The position numbers and the translations under genes were made by a program. This document shows, one piece after another, positions 41,335-49,221 of a stretch of DNA of 64,000 bases. How positions within the stretch are numbered: the first letter of the stretch is position 1; each line of letters starts with the position of its first letter. Below the pieces are notes generated by a model that ran no database searches, was not told the origin of the DNA, and worked only from the letters and a program-made list of their open reading frames with translations. Origin of the DNA: Flavobacterium sp. A45 (GTDB taxonomy: Bacteria > Bacteroidota > Bacteroidia > Flavobacteriales > Flavobacteriaceae); the NCBI RefSeq assembly GCF_002001005.1, contig NZ_MUNX01000087.1, forward strand, positions 1 through 64,000, read 5' to 3'.

Positions 41335-42699
41335 ATGAAAACCTCACTTATTCAAAAATACAATGTTCCCGGACCACGTTATACAAGTTATCCTACGGTT
41401 CCTTATTGGAATGAGTCTGGGTTTACGAATGAAATATGGCTTCAAACGCTAAAAAAATCTTTTCAGGAAAGCAATGACAAAGAAGGTATCAGCTTATACA
41501 TTCATTTGCCGTTTTGCGAAAGCTTATGCACTTTTTGCGGATGCAACAAACGTATCACCAAAAATCATGAAGTTGAAAATCCATATATAGAAGCTGTTTT
41601 AAAAGAATGGACACTTTACCGCGATATCTTGGGCAAAAAACCCAAAATTAAAGAAATCCATTTAGGTGGAGGAACACCAACATTTTTCTCTATAGATAGC
41701 CTTGAAAAATTAATAAACGGAATATTATCTCTTGCTGAAAAAGCAGAAAACTATGAATTCAGTTTTGAAGGCCATCCTAATAATACAACTCTTGCTCACT
41801 TGCAAAAACTGTATGATTTGGGTTTCAGAAGAGTGAGTTTTGGGGTTCAGGATTATTCCGAGAAAGTCCAAAAAGCAATTCACAGAATACAGCCTTTTCA
41901 TAATGTTGCCAAAGTTACTTTTTGGGCAAAAAGAATAGGCTACACTTCCATCGGACATGATATTATCTTTGGTTTGCCATTTCAGGAAGTAGAAGATATA
42001 ATTGATACCATCGAAAAAACAAACTCCCTGCAGCCCGACCGATTGGCATTCTATAGTTATGCTCATGTGCCATGGATAAAAGGAAACGGACAGCGTGGTT
42101 TTCATGACGAAGATATTCCAAAAGATGATGCCAAAAGAAAACTCTACGAAGTTGGCAAGGAACTACTTTTTGAAAATGAGTATCATGAAATTGGCATGGA
42201 TCATTTTGCTTTAAAAACGGACAGTTTATACCATTCATTTGAAGACAAAAAATTGCACCGTAATTTCATGGGATACAGCTCCTCCAAAACGCAATTAATG
42301 ATTGGTTTGGGTGTTTCGTCCATAAGCGACAGTTGGTACAGTTTTGCACAAAATGTCAAAACTATTGAAGAATATTATAAAATATTGGAGTCAGACCAAT
42401 TACCGGTTTATAGAGGTCATTTATTATCCGAAGAAGATCTGATTATCCGAAAACACATTTTGAATCTAATGTGCCAATTTGAAACCAGCTGGGATAATGT
42501 CGATAATTATGTTCCCGAAATTCCTGAAATTCTAATTCAGCTCAAAGAAATGGAAAAAGATGGTTTGCTGATTATTAACGACAGCAAAATTATTGTCACC
42601 GAAAAAGGAAAACCCTATGTACGCAACATTTGCATGGCATTTGACCTAAGACTAAAAAGAAAAACACCTGAAACTGCGTTGTTTTCAATGACCATTTAG
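41335..42699 (+). CDS. hemN: Oxygen-independent coproporphyrinogen III oxidase
   Basis: A 454-residue radical SAM enzyme that makes protoporphyrinogen IX precursor without oxygen. CESLCTFCGC in the N-terminal third is the HemN-type CxxxCxxC[G]C iron-sulfur motif; HLGGGTPTFF is the SAM-binding glycine motif; YPTVPYW near the start is HemN-typical. Its promoter carries an FNR palindrome with class II spacing, so it should be induced at low oxygen together with the cbb3 genes beside it. It is a monocistronic gene converging on the TauE gene. Confidence 0.94.
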   Translation: MKTSLIQKYNVPGPRYTSYPTVPYWNESGFTNEIWLQTLKKSFQESNDKEGISLYIHLPFCESLCTFCGCNKRITKNHEVENPYIEAVLKEWTLYRDILGKKPKIKEIHLGGGTPTFFSIDSLEKLINGILSLAEKAENYEFSFEGHPNNTTLAHLQKLYDLGFRRVSFGVQDYSEKVQKAIHRIQPFHNVAKVTFWAKRIGYTSIGHDIIFGLPFQEVEDIIDTIEKTNSLQPDRLAFYSYAHVPWIKGNGQRGFHDEDIPKDDAKRKLYEVGKELLFENEYHEIGMDHFALKTDSLYHSFEDKKLHRNFMGYSSSKTQLMIGLGVSSISDSWYSFAQNVKTIEEYYKILESDQLPVYRGHLLSEEDLIIRKHILNLMCQFETSWDNVDNYVPEIPEILIQLKEMEKDGLLIINDSKIIVTEKGKPYVRNICMAFDLRLKRKTPETALFSMTI

Positions 42700-42704
42700 A
42701 AAAA

Positions 42705-42743
42705 GTTACTAAGATTCTAAGAGATACTTAGAATCTTAGTAAC
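42705..42743. repeat. Long heptamer-based hairpin between hemN and the TauE gene
   Basis: Arms 42705-42721 and 42727-42743 pair perfectly over 17 bp with a 5-nt loop. The sequence is built of CTAAGAT/ATCTTAG-type heptamers. It lies six bases after the hemN stop and three bases from the TauE stop, so it is placed as a bidirectional terminator, though T tracts are poor. Confidence 0.75.
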
Positions 42744-42746
42744 TCA

Positions 42747-43448
42747 TTAATGACAATTGGCTTTTTCCTGTACAAACAAACTCATATTTGAAGGAGATAC
42801 ATACGGAATACCTAGTCCCAAACCTCTCAAAATAAACAATACGCCTATAATAACTCCAACATAAGGAATCACTTTTTGAATCCGATTTCGGATTGGAACA
42901 GTGAGAAACGAATTGATGTATACCACCAAACTCATCAAAGGAACGGTTCCTAAACCAAAAAGCAACATATAGAGCAGCCCGAAACCTGCACTTTGCATAG
43001 CAATAGCTCCAAACAAAGCCACATAAACCATACCGCAGGGCAAAAACCCATTAAGCAGACCAATAATAAAAAGAGATTTGAAACTTTTGTTTTTGAAATG
43101 ACTACCTAGATTTTGCTTAATTTTCGAAATCCATTTATAAACCGGCCTCGAAAAATTATATTTGGAAAAAATCTTTTCTGGAATCAGAATCACCAAAATC
43201 ATGGCAACACCAATAAAAATAGACAATTGTTGCTGTATTCCAGCCAAAAATAAGCCTTTGCCCAACAACCCAAAAAGCAGACCTATACTTCCATAAGCCG
43301 TCAACCGTCCCAAATGATATGTAATAATTTGGATTACTTTCTTTCCAGGATTATTCCGTTCTACAGGTAACATCATAGCAATAGGACCACACATTCCGAT
43401 GCAGTGAAAACTACTGATTAAACCAAATAAAAAAGCGGTGTAAAGCAT
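42747..43448 (-). CDS. TauE/SafE-like membrane protein of cbb3 maturation
   Basis: A 233-residue membrane protein with about six helices. HCIGMCGPIAMMLP at the N terminus is a metal-binding Cys pair; GLLNGFLPCGMVYVALFGAI is the second half. This belongs to the DsbD/UreH-like sulfite exporter (TauE/SafE) branch that accompanies cbb3 oxidase genes (CcoI/S neighbourhood), possibly in copper or haem handling. It is the last gene of the cco operon. The gap to fixH holds an inverted heptamer array. Confidence 0.8.
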   Translation of the reverse strand: MLYTAFLFGLISSFHCIGMCGPIAMMLPVERNNPGKKVIQIITYHLGRLTAYGSIGLLFGLLGKGLFLAGIQQQLSIFIGVAMILVILIPEKIFSKYNFSRPVYKWISKIKQNLGSHFKNKSFKSLFIIGLLNGFLPCGMVYVALFGAIAMQSAGFGLLYMLLFGLGTVPLMSLVVYINSFLTVPIRNRIQKVIPYVGVIIGVLFILRGLGLGIPYVSPSNMSLFVQEKANCH

Positions 43449-43452
43449 TGCG

Positions 43453-43541
43453 AAGTTAGAAGTTAGAAGTTACAAGTTAGAAGTTAGATTGCAAAATAAA
43501 GTCTTCGTGAAAAACTTCTAATCTCTAACTTCTATCCTCTA
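43453..43541. repeat. Inverted heptamer arrays between fixH and the TauE gene
   Basis: 43453-43487 is five AAGTTAG units (third is AAGTTAC). 43514-43541 is four degenerate units of the opposite orientation (ACTTCTA, ATCTCTA, ACTTCTA, TCCTCTA). The two face each other across 26 bases and can fold into one long stem that fills most of the intergenic gap. Confidence 0.8.
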
Positions 43542-43544
43542 ACC

Positions 43545-44003
43545 TTATTTTATATAAATCTCTTCTTTAGTTAAATAGGATTTTCCACTATATTTCCATT
43601 CCATATTGATATTCCATTCGCCAGCAATAAATTTGTCTTTTGGAATAAACAAAGAGGCAGAATCCGTAAATGAAAGAGGTATCTGAAAATCAAACTTTTT
43701 ATTGGAAGCTCTATATAAAGCAACAGTTCCTTTGATGTCTTTTGCTTTAAAATCCGCAGGAAAAGCAATACTAACTCCATTACCATTAACAGTAACTGAC
43801 GGTTTTTCTTTTAAATCATGAGCATTTTGAATACGTTCCATTTCATCCTGAAAATGCACATCATGTTTGTAATACTCTTCGACAACCAAATCATTATCAT
43901 ACTTACTGTCTGACTGTACTTTTAAAACAAAATACATAATAAAGCTTATAAACAAAGCGAAAGCTATCACGATATAAGTTCCCCAATTATTTTTTATTTT
44001 CAT
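43545..44003 (-). CDS. ccoH: FixH-family protein
   Basis: A 152-residue protein with one N-terminal membrane helix (about 9-27, YIVIAFALFISFIMYFVL) and a periplasmic beta domain (DFKAKDIKGTVALYRASNKK, WNINMEWKYSGKSYLTKEEIYI), the layout of FixH/CcoH, a small assembly factor that stays with the cbb3 oxidase. It lies between ccoG and the TauE-type gene with an inverted repeat array after it. Assignment rests on architecture and operon position. Confidence 0.82.
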   Translation of the reverse strand: MKIKNNWGTYIVIAFALFISFIMYFVLKVQSDSKYDNDLVVEEYYKHDVHFQDEMERIQNAHDLKEKPSVTVNGNGVSIAFPADFKAKDIKGTVALYRASNKKFDFQIPLSFTDSASLFIPKDKFIAGEWNINMEWKYSGKSYLTKEEIYIK

Positions 44004-44050
44004 TTTTTTTAAGTTTTCTTCTAATTAAAAATTTTAATATTGCACCAAAT

Positions 44051-45469
44051 CTAATCAAAACTGCGCGGGCTCAAAAAATTAGTATAGGTTGTCTCAATTT
44101 TTTTATCCCCTTCATAGAGATCAATTTCTAATTTAGTTCTGTCACTTTCCAGCAAAAACTTATTGATTTCAATAAACATCGTTCCGCTGGACATTTCGTG
44201 TTTGAGAACCTTCAATTCCTGAACGCCAACTACCTTTAGAGTGCCTTTGATTCCAACCAATTTAAAATGCAGATTGGTAATATCATGATTCGTTTTATTA
44301 ATTATTTTAAAAGTATAAATATTACTAATATTATCACCTTTGTGCTGGAATAATTGACCTGGCAATCTTAGGATAGTAGCTTCGACTTCTGTTCTTAGAA
44401 ACAATAAGCCTGTAAGTACACCAACCAATATAACCAAAACTGCGGTATACCCCTTCATTCTGGCTGTAAATTTGAACTTGGCTTTGGTTTCAATTTCATC
44501 TTCCGAAGCATATCGAATAAGTCCTTTCGGCAATCCTACACCTTCCATTATCGTATCGCATTCATCGATACAAGCAGTACAATTTACACATTCAAGCTGA
44601 ACTCCATTACGGATATCAATTCCTGTGGGACAAACATTTACACATTGCTTACAGTCAATACAATCTCCTTTTCCCGAAGCTTCACGGTCTTCCTGTTTAT
44701 TGTATTTGGCTCTTCCTGCTTCTTTCTCACCGCGAACAAAATCATAAGCCACGTTTATTGATTTTTTATCCAATAAAACCCCTTGAAGCCTTCCATAAGG
44801 ACAAGCGATTATACAAACCTGTTCTCTAAACCAGGCGAAAACAAAATAAAAAACGCCGGTAAAAATCAATAATGAAATAAAACTACTCGAATGAGCCATA
44901 GGTCCGTCTTCAATCAAATGGAATAATTCATCACTACCAATAAGATAGGCCAAAAATACATTGGCAATCAAAAATGAAATCACAAGAAAAGCAAACCATT
45001 TTAAAGCTTTCTTTCTTATTTTTTCACTATCCCATTCTTGTTTTTCCAAACGGATCTGCGCTCCCCTATCGCCTTCTATCCAATATTCTATTCTGCGGAA
45101 AACCATTTCCATAAAAATAGTCTGAGGGCAAATCCAGCCACAAAATATTCGCCCAAAAATAACTGTGAACAAAATAACGAATACAACCCCAATTACCATA
45201 AAAAGAACAAAAATGTAAAAGTCCTGAGGCCAAAAAGGAAAACTAAAAATATTAAAACGGCGCTCCAAAACATTGAACATCATGAACTGATTCCCATTTA
45301 TTTTTATAAAAGGATTGGCAACAAGAATAATCAATAAAAAATAGCTGACCCATTTTCTATAATCATAAAACTTACCAGAAGGCTTTTTGGGATAAATATA
45401 TTTTCTATGACCTTCTTTATCAATAGTTCCTATGGTATCTCTGAAAGATTCGTCTAGATTATTCGACAT
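44051..45469 (-). CDS. ccoG: Cytochrome c oxidase accessory protein CcoG
   Basis: A 472-residue membrane iron-sulfur protein (CcoG/FixG/RdxA). About five membrane helices; WICPQTIFMEMVF is the first Cys motif; CIDCKQCVNVCP and CVNCTACIDECD are two 4Fe-4S ferredoxin-type clusters. The C-terminal ~130 residues form a periplasmic Ig-like domain after the last helix. CcoG reduces copper(II) for cbb3 copper insertion. It is 48 bp upstream of fixH and 82 bp downstream of ccoP. Confidence 0.93.
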   Translation of the reverse strand: MSNNLDESFRDTIGTIDKEGHRKYIYPKKPSGKFYDYRKWVSYFLLIILVANPFIKINGNQFMMFNVLERRFNIFSFPFWPQDFYIFVLFMVIGVVFVILFTVIFGRIFCGWICPQTIFMEMVFRRIEYWIEGDRGAQIRLEKQEWDSEKIRKKALKWFAFLVISFLIANVFLAYLIGSDELFHLIEDGPMAHSSSFISLLIFTGVFYFVFAWFREQVCIIACPYGRLQGVLLDKKSINVAYDFVRGEKEAGRAKYNKQEDREASGKGDCIDCKQCVNVCPTGIDIRNGVQLECVNCTACIDECDTIMEGVGLPKGLIRYASEDEIETKAKFKFTARMKGYTAVLVILVGVLTGLLFLRTEVEATILRLPGQLFQHKGDNISNIYTFKIINKTNHDITNLHFKLVGIKGTLKVVGVQELKVLKHEMSSGTMFIEINKFLLESDRTKLEIDLYEGDKKIETTYTNFLSPRSFD

Positions 45470-45493
45470 TTTATTTATTTTTTATATTAAAAA

Positions 45494-45530
45494 AGAGCTT
45501 TCTCAAAGTAGTAAATTTTGACAAAGCTCT
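45494..45530 (-). other. Hairpin between ccoP and ccoG
   Basis: Arms 45494-45501 and 45523-45530 (AGAGCTTT/AAAGCTCT) could form an attenuator that lowers expression of the distal genes. The loop is long (21 nt). Confidence 0.4.
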
Positions 45531-45550
45531 CTATATTCAATATTATATTA

Positions 45551-46480
45551 TTATTTTACTTCTGTACTATCTGTAGCGGGAGCTGTTGCAGTAGTTGACG
45601 TTCCTTCTTCTACCCAAACATCACCTTCAGGAGCTTTTGGATCTTTTGGATTGCTTCCCTTTAAAGATATAATATAACTTGACACGGCCTGAATTTCTTT
45701 TGGTTTCAAAGTGCCTTTCCAGGCAATCATCCCTTTTCCGTCACGGCCTCCATTGGTAATCGTGTGGAATAAATTCTTGATTCCGCCACCCAATATCCAA
45801 TTATCATCTGTTAAGTTAGGTCCAATTTGTCCGCCACCATCTGCTCTATGGCAAGCAACACAATTAGTGGTAAAAATTGCTTTTCCTGCATCTAAATCAG
45901 CTTGTTCCGTTAACAAAGTTACCGTTTTTTCATCCATCAAATCGGGAGCTGTTTTCATATATTCAGCCACTTCAATTTTGGCTTGAGCCAATTCATTCTT
46001 CAATTCTGTTTCCTGATCTGGAGCTCCCATAATCTCATAACGAACTAAATATATTACAGAGAAAACAATACAGGCATAGAATAAATACACCCACCATGGC
46101 GGTAAATTATTGTCTAATTCCTTGATTCCGTCATAATCATGATCCATTAATAGTTGCTTTTCGTCTTCGACTGGCACAGTTTTCGTCAAACGCTGCATTA
46201 ATTTTTTATACCATTCTTTCTCATTCAGACTTAAACTTTCTTCATGAGCCAGTTTTACTTTCTCTTCTTCAGACAGCAAACTATAGGTAATTGTATTAAC
46301 TGCTTTTAATGTTATTTCGATTGCAATCAAAAGAAAAAGCAACACGAACAAAAAGACTGACACCATAGGATATTTTATGAAAGCAGGCTTATCCCCTGAA
46401 TCGATAAAATATTCCATCGCTCCCATGACGGAGAAAAATATGAAAAGTACTCTTATATAAGGTGGGATTAATTTTTTCAT
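45551..46480 (-). CDS. ccoP: cbb3 cytochrome oxidase subunit CcoP (single haem)
   Basis: A 309-residue membrane-bound cytochrome c. Two or three hydrophobic segments in the first 150 residues are followed by a single c-type haem motif, CVACH at 207-211. The axial methionine is probably in GKGMIAWKG. Proteobacterial CcoP carries two haems, so this form has only one. It is placed between ccoQ and ccoG. Its C terminus is a Thr/Ala/Ser tail (TTATAPATDS). The start lies 28 bp after the ccoQ stop. Confidence 0.9.
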   Translation of the reverse strand: MKKLIPPYIRVLFIFFSVMGAMEYFIDSGDKPAFIKYPMVSVFLFVLLFLLIAIEITLKAVNTITYSLLSEEEKVKLAHEESLSLNEKEWYKKLMQRLTKTVPVEDEKQLLMDHDYDGIKELDNNLPPWWVYLFYACIVFSVIYLVRYEIMGAPDQETELKNELAQAKIEVAEYMKTAPDLMDEKTVTLLTEQADLDAGKAIFTTNCVACHRADGGGQIGPNLTDDNWILGGGIKNLFHTITNGGRDGKGMIAWKGTLKPKEIQAVSSYIISLKGSNPKDPKAPEGDVWVEEGTSTTATAPATDSTEVK

Positions 46481-46507
46481 TATTTATATTTTTTGAAATT
46501 GTACAAT

Positions 46508-46675
46508 TTAATCTTCTAATGGGATTTGGCTTATTTCGTCTATTGTCTCTTTTTTATAGGAATAAACCCAAAGACCTAAACCAACAAAAAAAGAAAAGAA
46601 AATCAGCAACGATAGTATTGGAAAAATTTCGACTCCAGAAATGGTTTCCATATTGTGTTTTATTTGCTCAAACAT
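46508..46675 (-). CDS. ccoQ: cbb3 oxidase small subunit CcoQ
   Basis: A 55-residue peptide, MFEQIKHNMETISGVEIFPI at the start, one membrane helix (about 19-38), and a short charged tail with KKETIDE. Size, single helix and position between ccoNO and ccoP fit CcoQ/FixQ, which stabilises the oxidase. Assigned from these traits; no strong motif exists. It starts 17 bp after the ccoNO stop. Confidence 0.8.
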   Translation of the reverse strand: MFEQIKHNMETISGVEIFPILSLLIFFSFFVGLGLWVYSYKKETIDEISQIPLED

Positions 46676-46692
46676 AACGTTTACTTTTTTTG

Positions 46693-48870
46693 TTATTCTT
46701 TTACTTTAATATCAGTTCCCAGTCTTTGCATATAAGCAATTAATGCCACAATTTCTCTTTCATTCATCGGAACGAATTTTTCACCTTTAGCCAAAGCTTT
46801 TTTCTTGCTATCGTCATAACTTTTTACAAAATCAGGATCATTTTTAAGACTCTCTTCGATGGCAATGGCTTGGGTTCGTAAATCTTTTAGTCCATTAGCA
46901 ACTTGAACATCAGTGTAAGGAACTCCAAGAGTAACCATCGCTTTCATTTTCTTTTCAGTCATTGAAATATCCATAGCTTCATTGTCAAACAGCCATTTAT
47001 AACTAGGCATTATAGAACCCGCCGATGTGCTTTGAGGACTCCAAAAGTGGTTAAAATGCCAATTGTCATTGTATTTTCCTCCAACTCTCAACAAATCGGG
47101 ACCAGTACGTTTCGACCCCCATAAAAATGGATGGTCATATACATACTCACCTGCTTTGGATTGTGGTCCATAACGTTCCACTTCACTTCTAAATGGACGA
47201 ACCGATTGGGAGTGACATCCCACACAACCTTCACGAATGTATAAATCACGACCTTCTAATTCTAAAGGAGAATATGGCTTAACACCAGAAATTGTTGGAA
47301 TATTTGATTTCACCATAATTGTTGGAACTATTTGAATAATCCCTCCAATCAATATCGCAATCGTAGCAAATACAGCCATTTTGATTGGTTTTCTTTCCAA
47401 CCACGAATGATATTTTTCACCTTTAAGTCTTCCTGAACTTATCGTTTGCAAAGCTGGCGCTTCTGCCAATTCATCTTCAACCTCATCACCAACTCTAACT
47501 GTTTGGATAATATTGTAAACCAATGTAAGCATCCCAACCAAATACATCGTTCCTCCAATGGCTCTCATCCAATACATTGGCATAATTTGAGTCACCGTTT
47601 CAAGGAAATTACCATAGGTTAAGGTTCCGTCTGGATTAAATTGTTTCCACATAGAAGCCTGAAGGAATCCCGCCAAATACAATGGCAAAGCATATAATAT
47701 AATCCCTAATGTTCCAATCCAAAAATGGAAATTGGCCAATTTTGTTGAATACAAAGTAGTTTTGGTCATTCTTGGAATTAACCAATAAATAATACCAAAA
47801 GCCATAAAACCATTCCAAGCCAATGCACCAACGTGAACGTGTGCAACGATCCAATCCGTATAATGCGCAATAGCATTTACATTTTTAAGGGAAAGCATTG
47901 GCCCCTCAAAAGTAGCCATACCGTAACCTGTCATAGCAACCACAAAAAACTTCAATACAGGTTCTTCACGAACTTTATCCCAAACTCCTCTTAATGTCAG
48001 AAGTCCGTTAATCATACCTCCCCATGATGGAGCAATCAACATTACTGAGAAAACAACTCCAAGATTTTGAGCCCAGTTAGGTAAAGCAGAATACAATAAA
48101 TGGTGAGGCCCTGCCCAGATATATAAAAATATTAAAGACCAAAAGTGGATAATGGACAATCTATAAGAGTATACAGGGCGATTGGCAACTTTAGGTACAA
48201 AATAATACATTAACCCTAAAAATGGTGTCGTCAAGAAAAAAGCAACTGCATTATGACCATACCACCATTGTACTAAGGCATCTTGAACTCCTGCATACAC
48301 AGAATAACTTTTCATGGCCGAAACCGGTAATTCCAAACTGTTAAAAATATGCAATACCGCAACAGTAATAAATGTGGCTAAGTAAAACCAAATGGCAACA
48401 TATAAATGACGCTCTCTTCTTTTTAGCATCGTACCAATCATGTTGATACCGAAAGCTACCCATATCAAAGCAATAGCAATATCAATTGGCCATTCTAATT
48501 CGGCATACTCTTTTGAAGAAGTATATCCTAATGGAAGTGAAATTGCAGCCGCAACAATAATTAATTGCCAACCCCAAAAATTTAGATTACTCAAGAAATC
48601 ACTATACATTCTGGCTTTTAATAATCGCTGAAGCGAATAATAAACACCGGCAAACATTGCATTACCAACAAAGGCAAAAATTACTGCATTGGTATGTAAA
48701 GGCCTCAATCTTCCAAAGCTTAACCAAGAAATACCTTCGGTCATGTTTGGAAAAAGGAACATAGTGGCCAATATAAGCCCCACCAGCATTCCCACTACTC
48801 CAAACAGTATGGTAGCATAAATGAATTTCTTTACAATTTTGTTGTCATAATAAAATTGTTCCATTTCCAT
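46693..48870 (-). CDS. ccoNO: Fused cbb3 cytochrome oxidase subunits I and II (CcoNO)
   Basis: A 725-residue fusion. Residues ~1-470 are CcoN, with the haem and CuB histidines in RPLHTN (H58-60 region), WWYGHNAV, GPHHLLYS and AHYTDWIVAHVH. Residues ~500-725 are CcoO, a membrane-anchored monohaem cytochrome with CVGCH at 549-553. Oxygen reduction to water with proton pumping occurs in the inner membrane; high oxygen affinity is the class trait. The fusion is typical of Bacteroidota. It is the second gene after ccoS, in an FNR-type promoter unit. Confidence 0.95.
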   Translation of the reverse strand: MEMEQFYYDNKIVKKFIYATILFGVVGMLVGLILATMFLFPNMTEGISWLSFGRLRPLHTNAVIFAFVGNAMFAGVYYSLQRLLKARMYSDFLSNLNFWGWQLIIVAAAISLPLGYTSSKEYAELEWPIDIAIALIWVAFGINMIGTMLKRRERHLYVAIWFYLATFITVAVLHIFNSLELPVSAMKSYSVYAGVQDALVQWWYGHNAVAFFLTTPFLGLMYYFVPKVANRPVYSYRLSIIHFWSLIFLYIWAGPHHLLYSALPNWAQNLGVVFSVMLIAPSWGGMINGLLTLRGVWDKVREEPVLKFFVVAMTGYGMATFEGPMLSLKNVNAIAHYTDWIVAHVHVGALAWNGFMAFGIIYWLIPRMTKTTLYSTKLANFHFWIGTLGIILYALPLYLAGFLQASMWKQFNPDGTLTYGNFLETVTQIMPMYWMRAIGGTMYLVGMLTLVYNIIQTVRVGDEVEDELAEAPALQTISSGRLKGEKYHSWLERKPIKMAVFATIAILIGGIIQIVPTIMVKSNIPTISGVKPYSPLELEGRDLYIREGCVGCHSQSVRPFRSEVERYGPQSKAGEYVYDHPFLWGSKRTGPDLLRVGGKYNDNWHFNHFWSPQSTSAGSIMPSYKWLFDNEAMDISMTEKKMKAMVTLGVPYTDVQVANGLKDLRTQAIAIEESLKNDPDFVKSYDDSKKKALAKGEKFVPMNEREIVALIAYMQRLGTDIKVKE

Positions 48871-48924
48871 ATTTATAATTGTTTTTAAGGTTGTTTAAAA
48901 TTGGTAAAAAGATTAAAGAGTAGT

Positions 48925-49104
48925 TTACCTCTTAATTTCTGATTTCTTTTGGGAAGATTTAATCAATTCATCGTCAAAAAGCATTCTGACCGATGGCGTA
49001 TAATCATCATCATATTGACCTGATTTTACCGCAAAAACAAAAGCGATAAAAAAACCTATGGCGACGAAAATACTAATGGCAATCAACAAATAGATAACAC
49101 TCAT
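48925..49104 (-). CDS. ccoS: cbb3 oxidase maturation protein CcoS
   Basis: A 59-residue protein starting MSVIYLLIAISIFVAIGFF, one membrane helix followed by KSGQYDDDYTPSVRMLFDDE. This N terminus with the acidic patch is the CcoS family pattern; CcoS is needed for cofactor insertion into cbb3. It is the first gene of the ccoS-NO-Q-P-G-H-TauE operon, with an FNR site and a -7 box upstream. The start gives a predicted leader of about 15 nt. Confidence 0.9.
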   Translation of the reverse strand: MSVIYLLIAISIFVAIGFFIAFVFAVKSGQYDDDYTPSVRMLFDDELIKSSQKKSEIKR

Positions 49105-49123
49105 AATCTTAATATTTGGTTAA

Positions 49124-49131
49124 CAAAATTA
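49124..49131 (-). promoter_or_regulatory. -7 box of the cco operon
   Basis: TAATTTTG on the minus strand; it ends 20 nt before the ccoS ATG at 49104. Confidence 0.65.
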
Positions 49132-49154
49132 TCTTTATCACTTTTTATAAAAAA

Positions 49155-49166
49155 TGACAATTATCA
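49155..49166 (-). promoter_or_regulatory. FNR-type site of the cco operon
   Basis: On the minus strand TGATAATTGTCA, one base from a perfect palindrome. Its centre is 29 bases before the -7 box at 49124-49131, the same spacing as at hemN. Confidence 0.78.
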
Positions 49167-49221
49167 TATTTAATCTAATATGTTAAAATTATGAAAAAAA
49201 AAGAAACATTTCCTTATTAAA

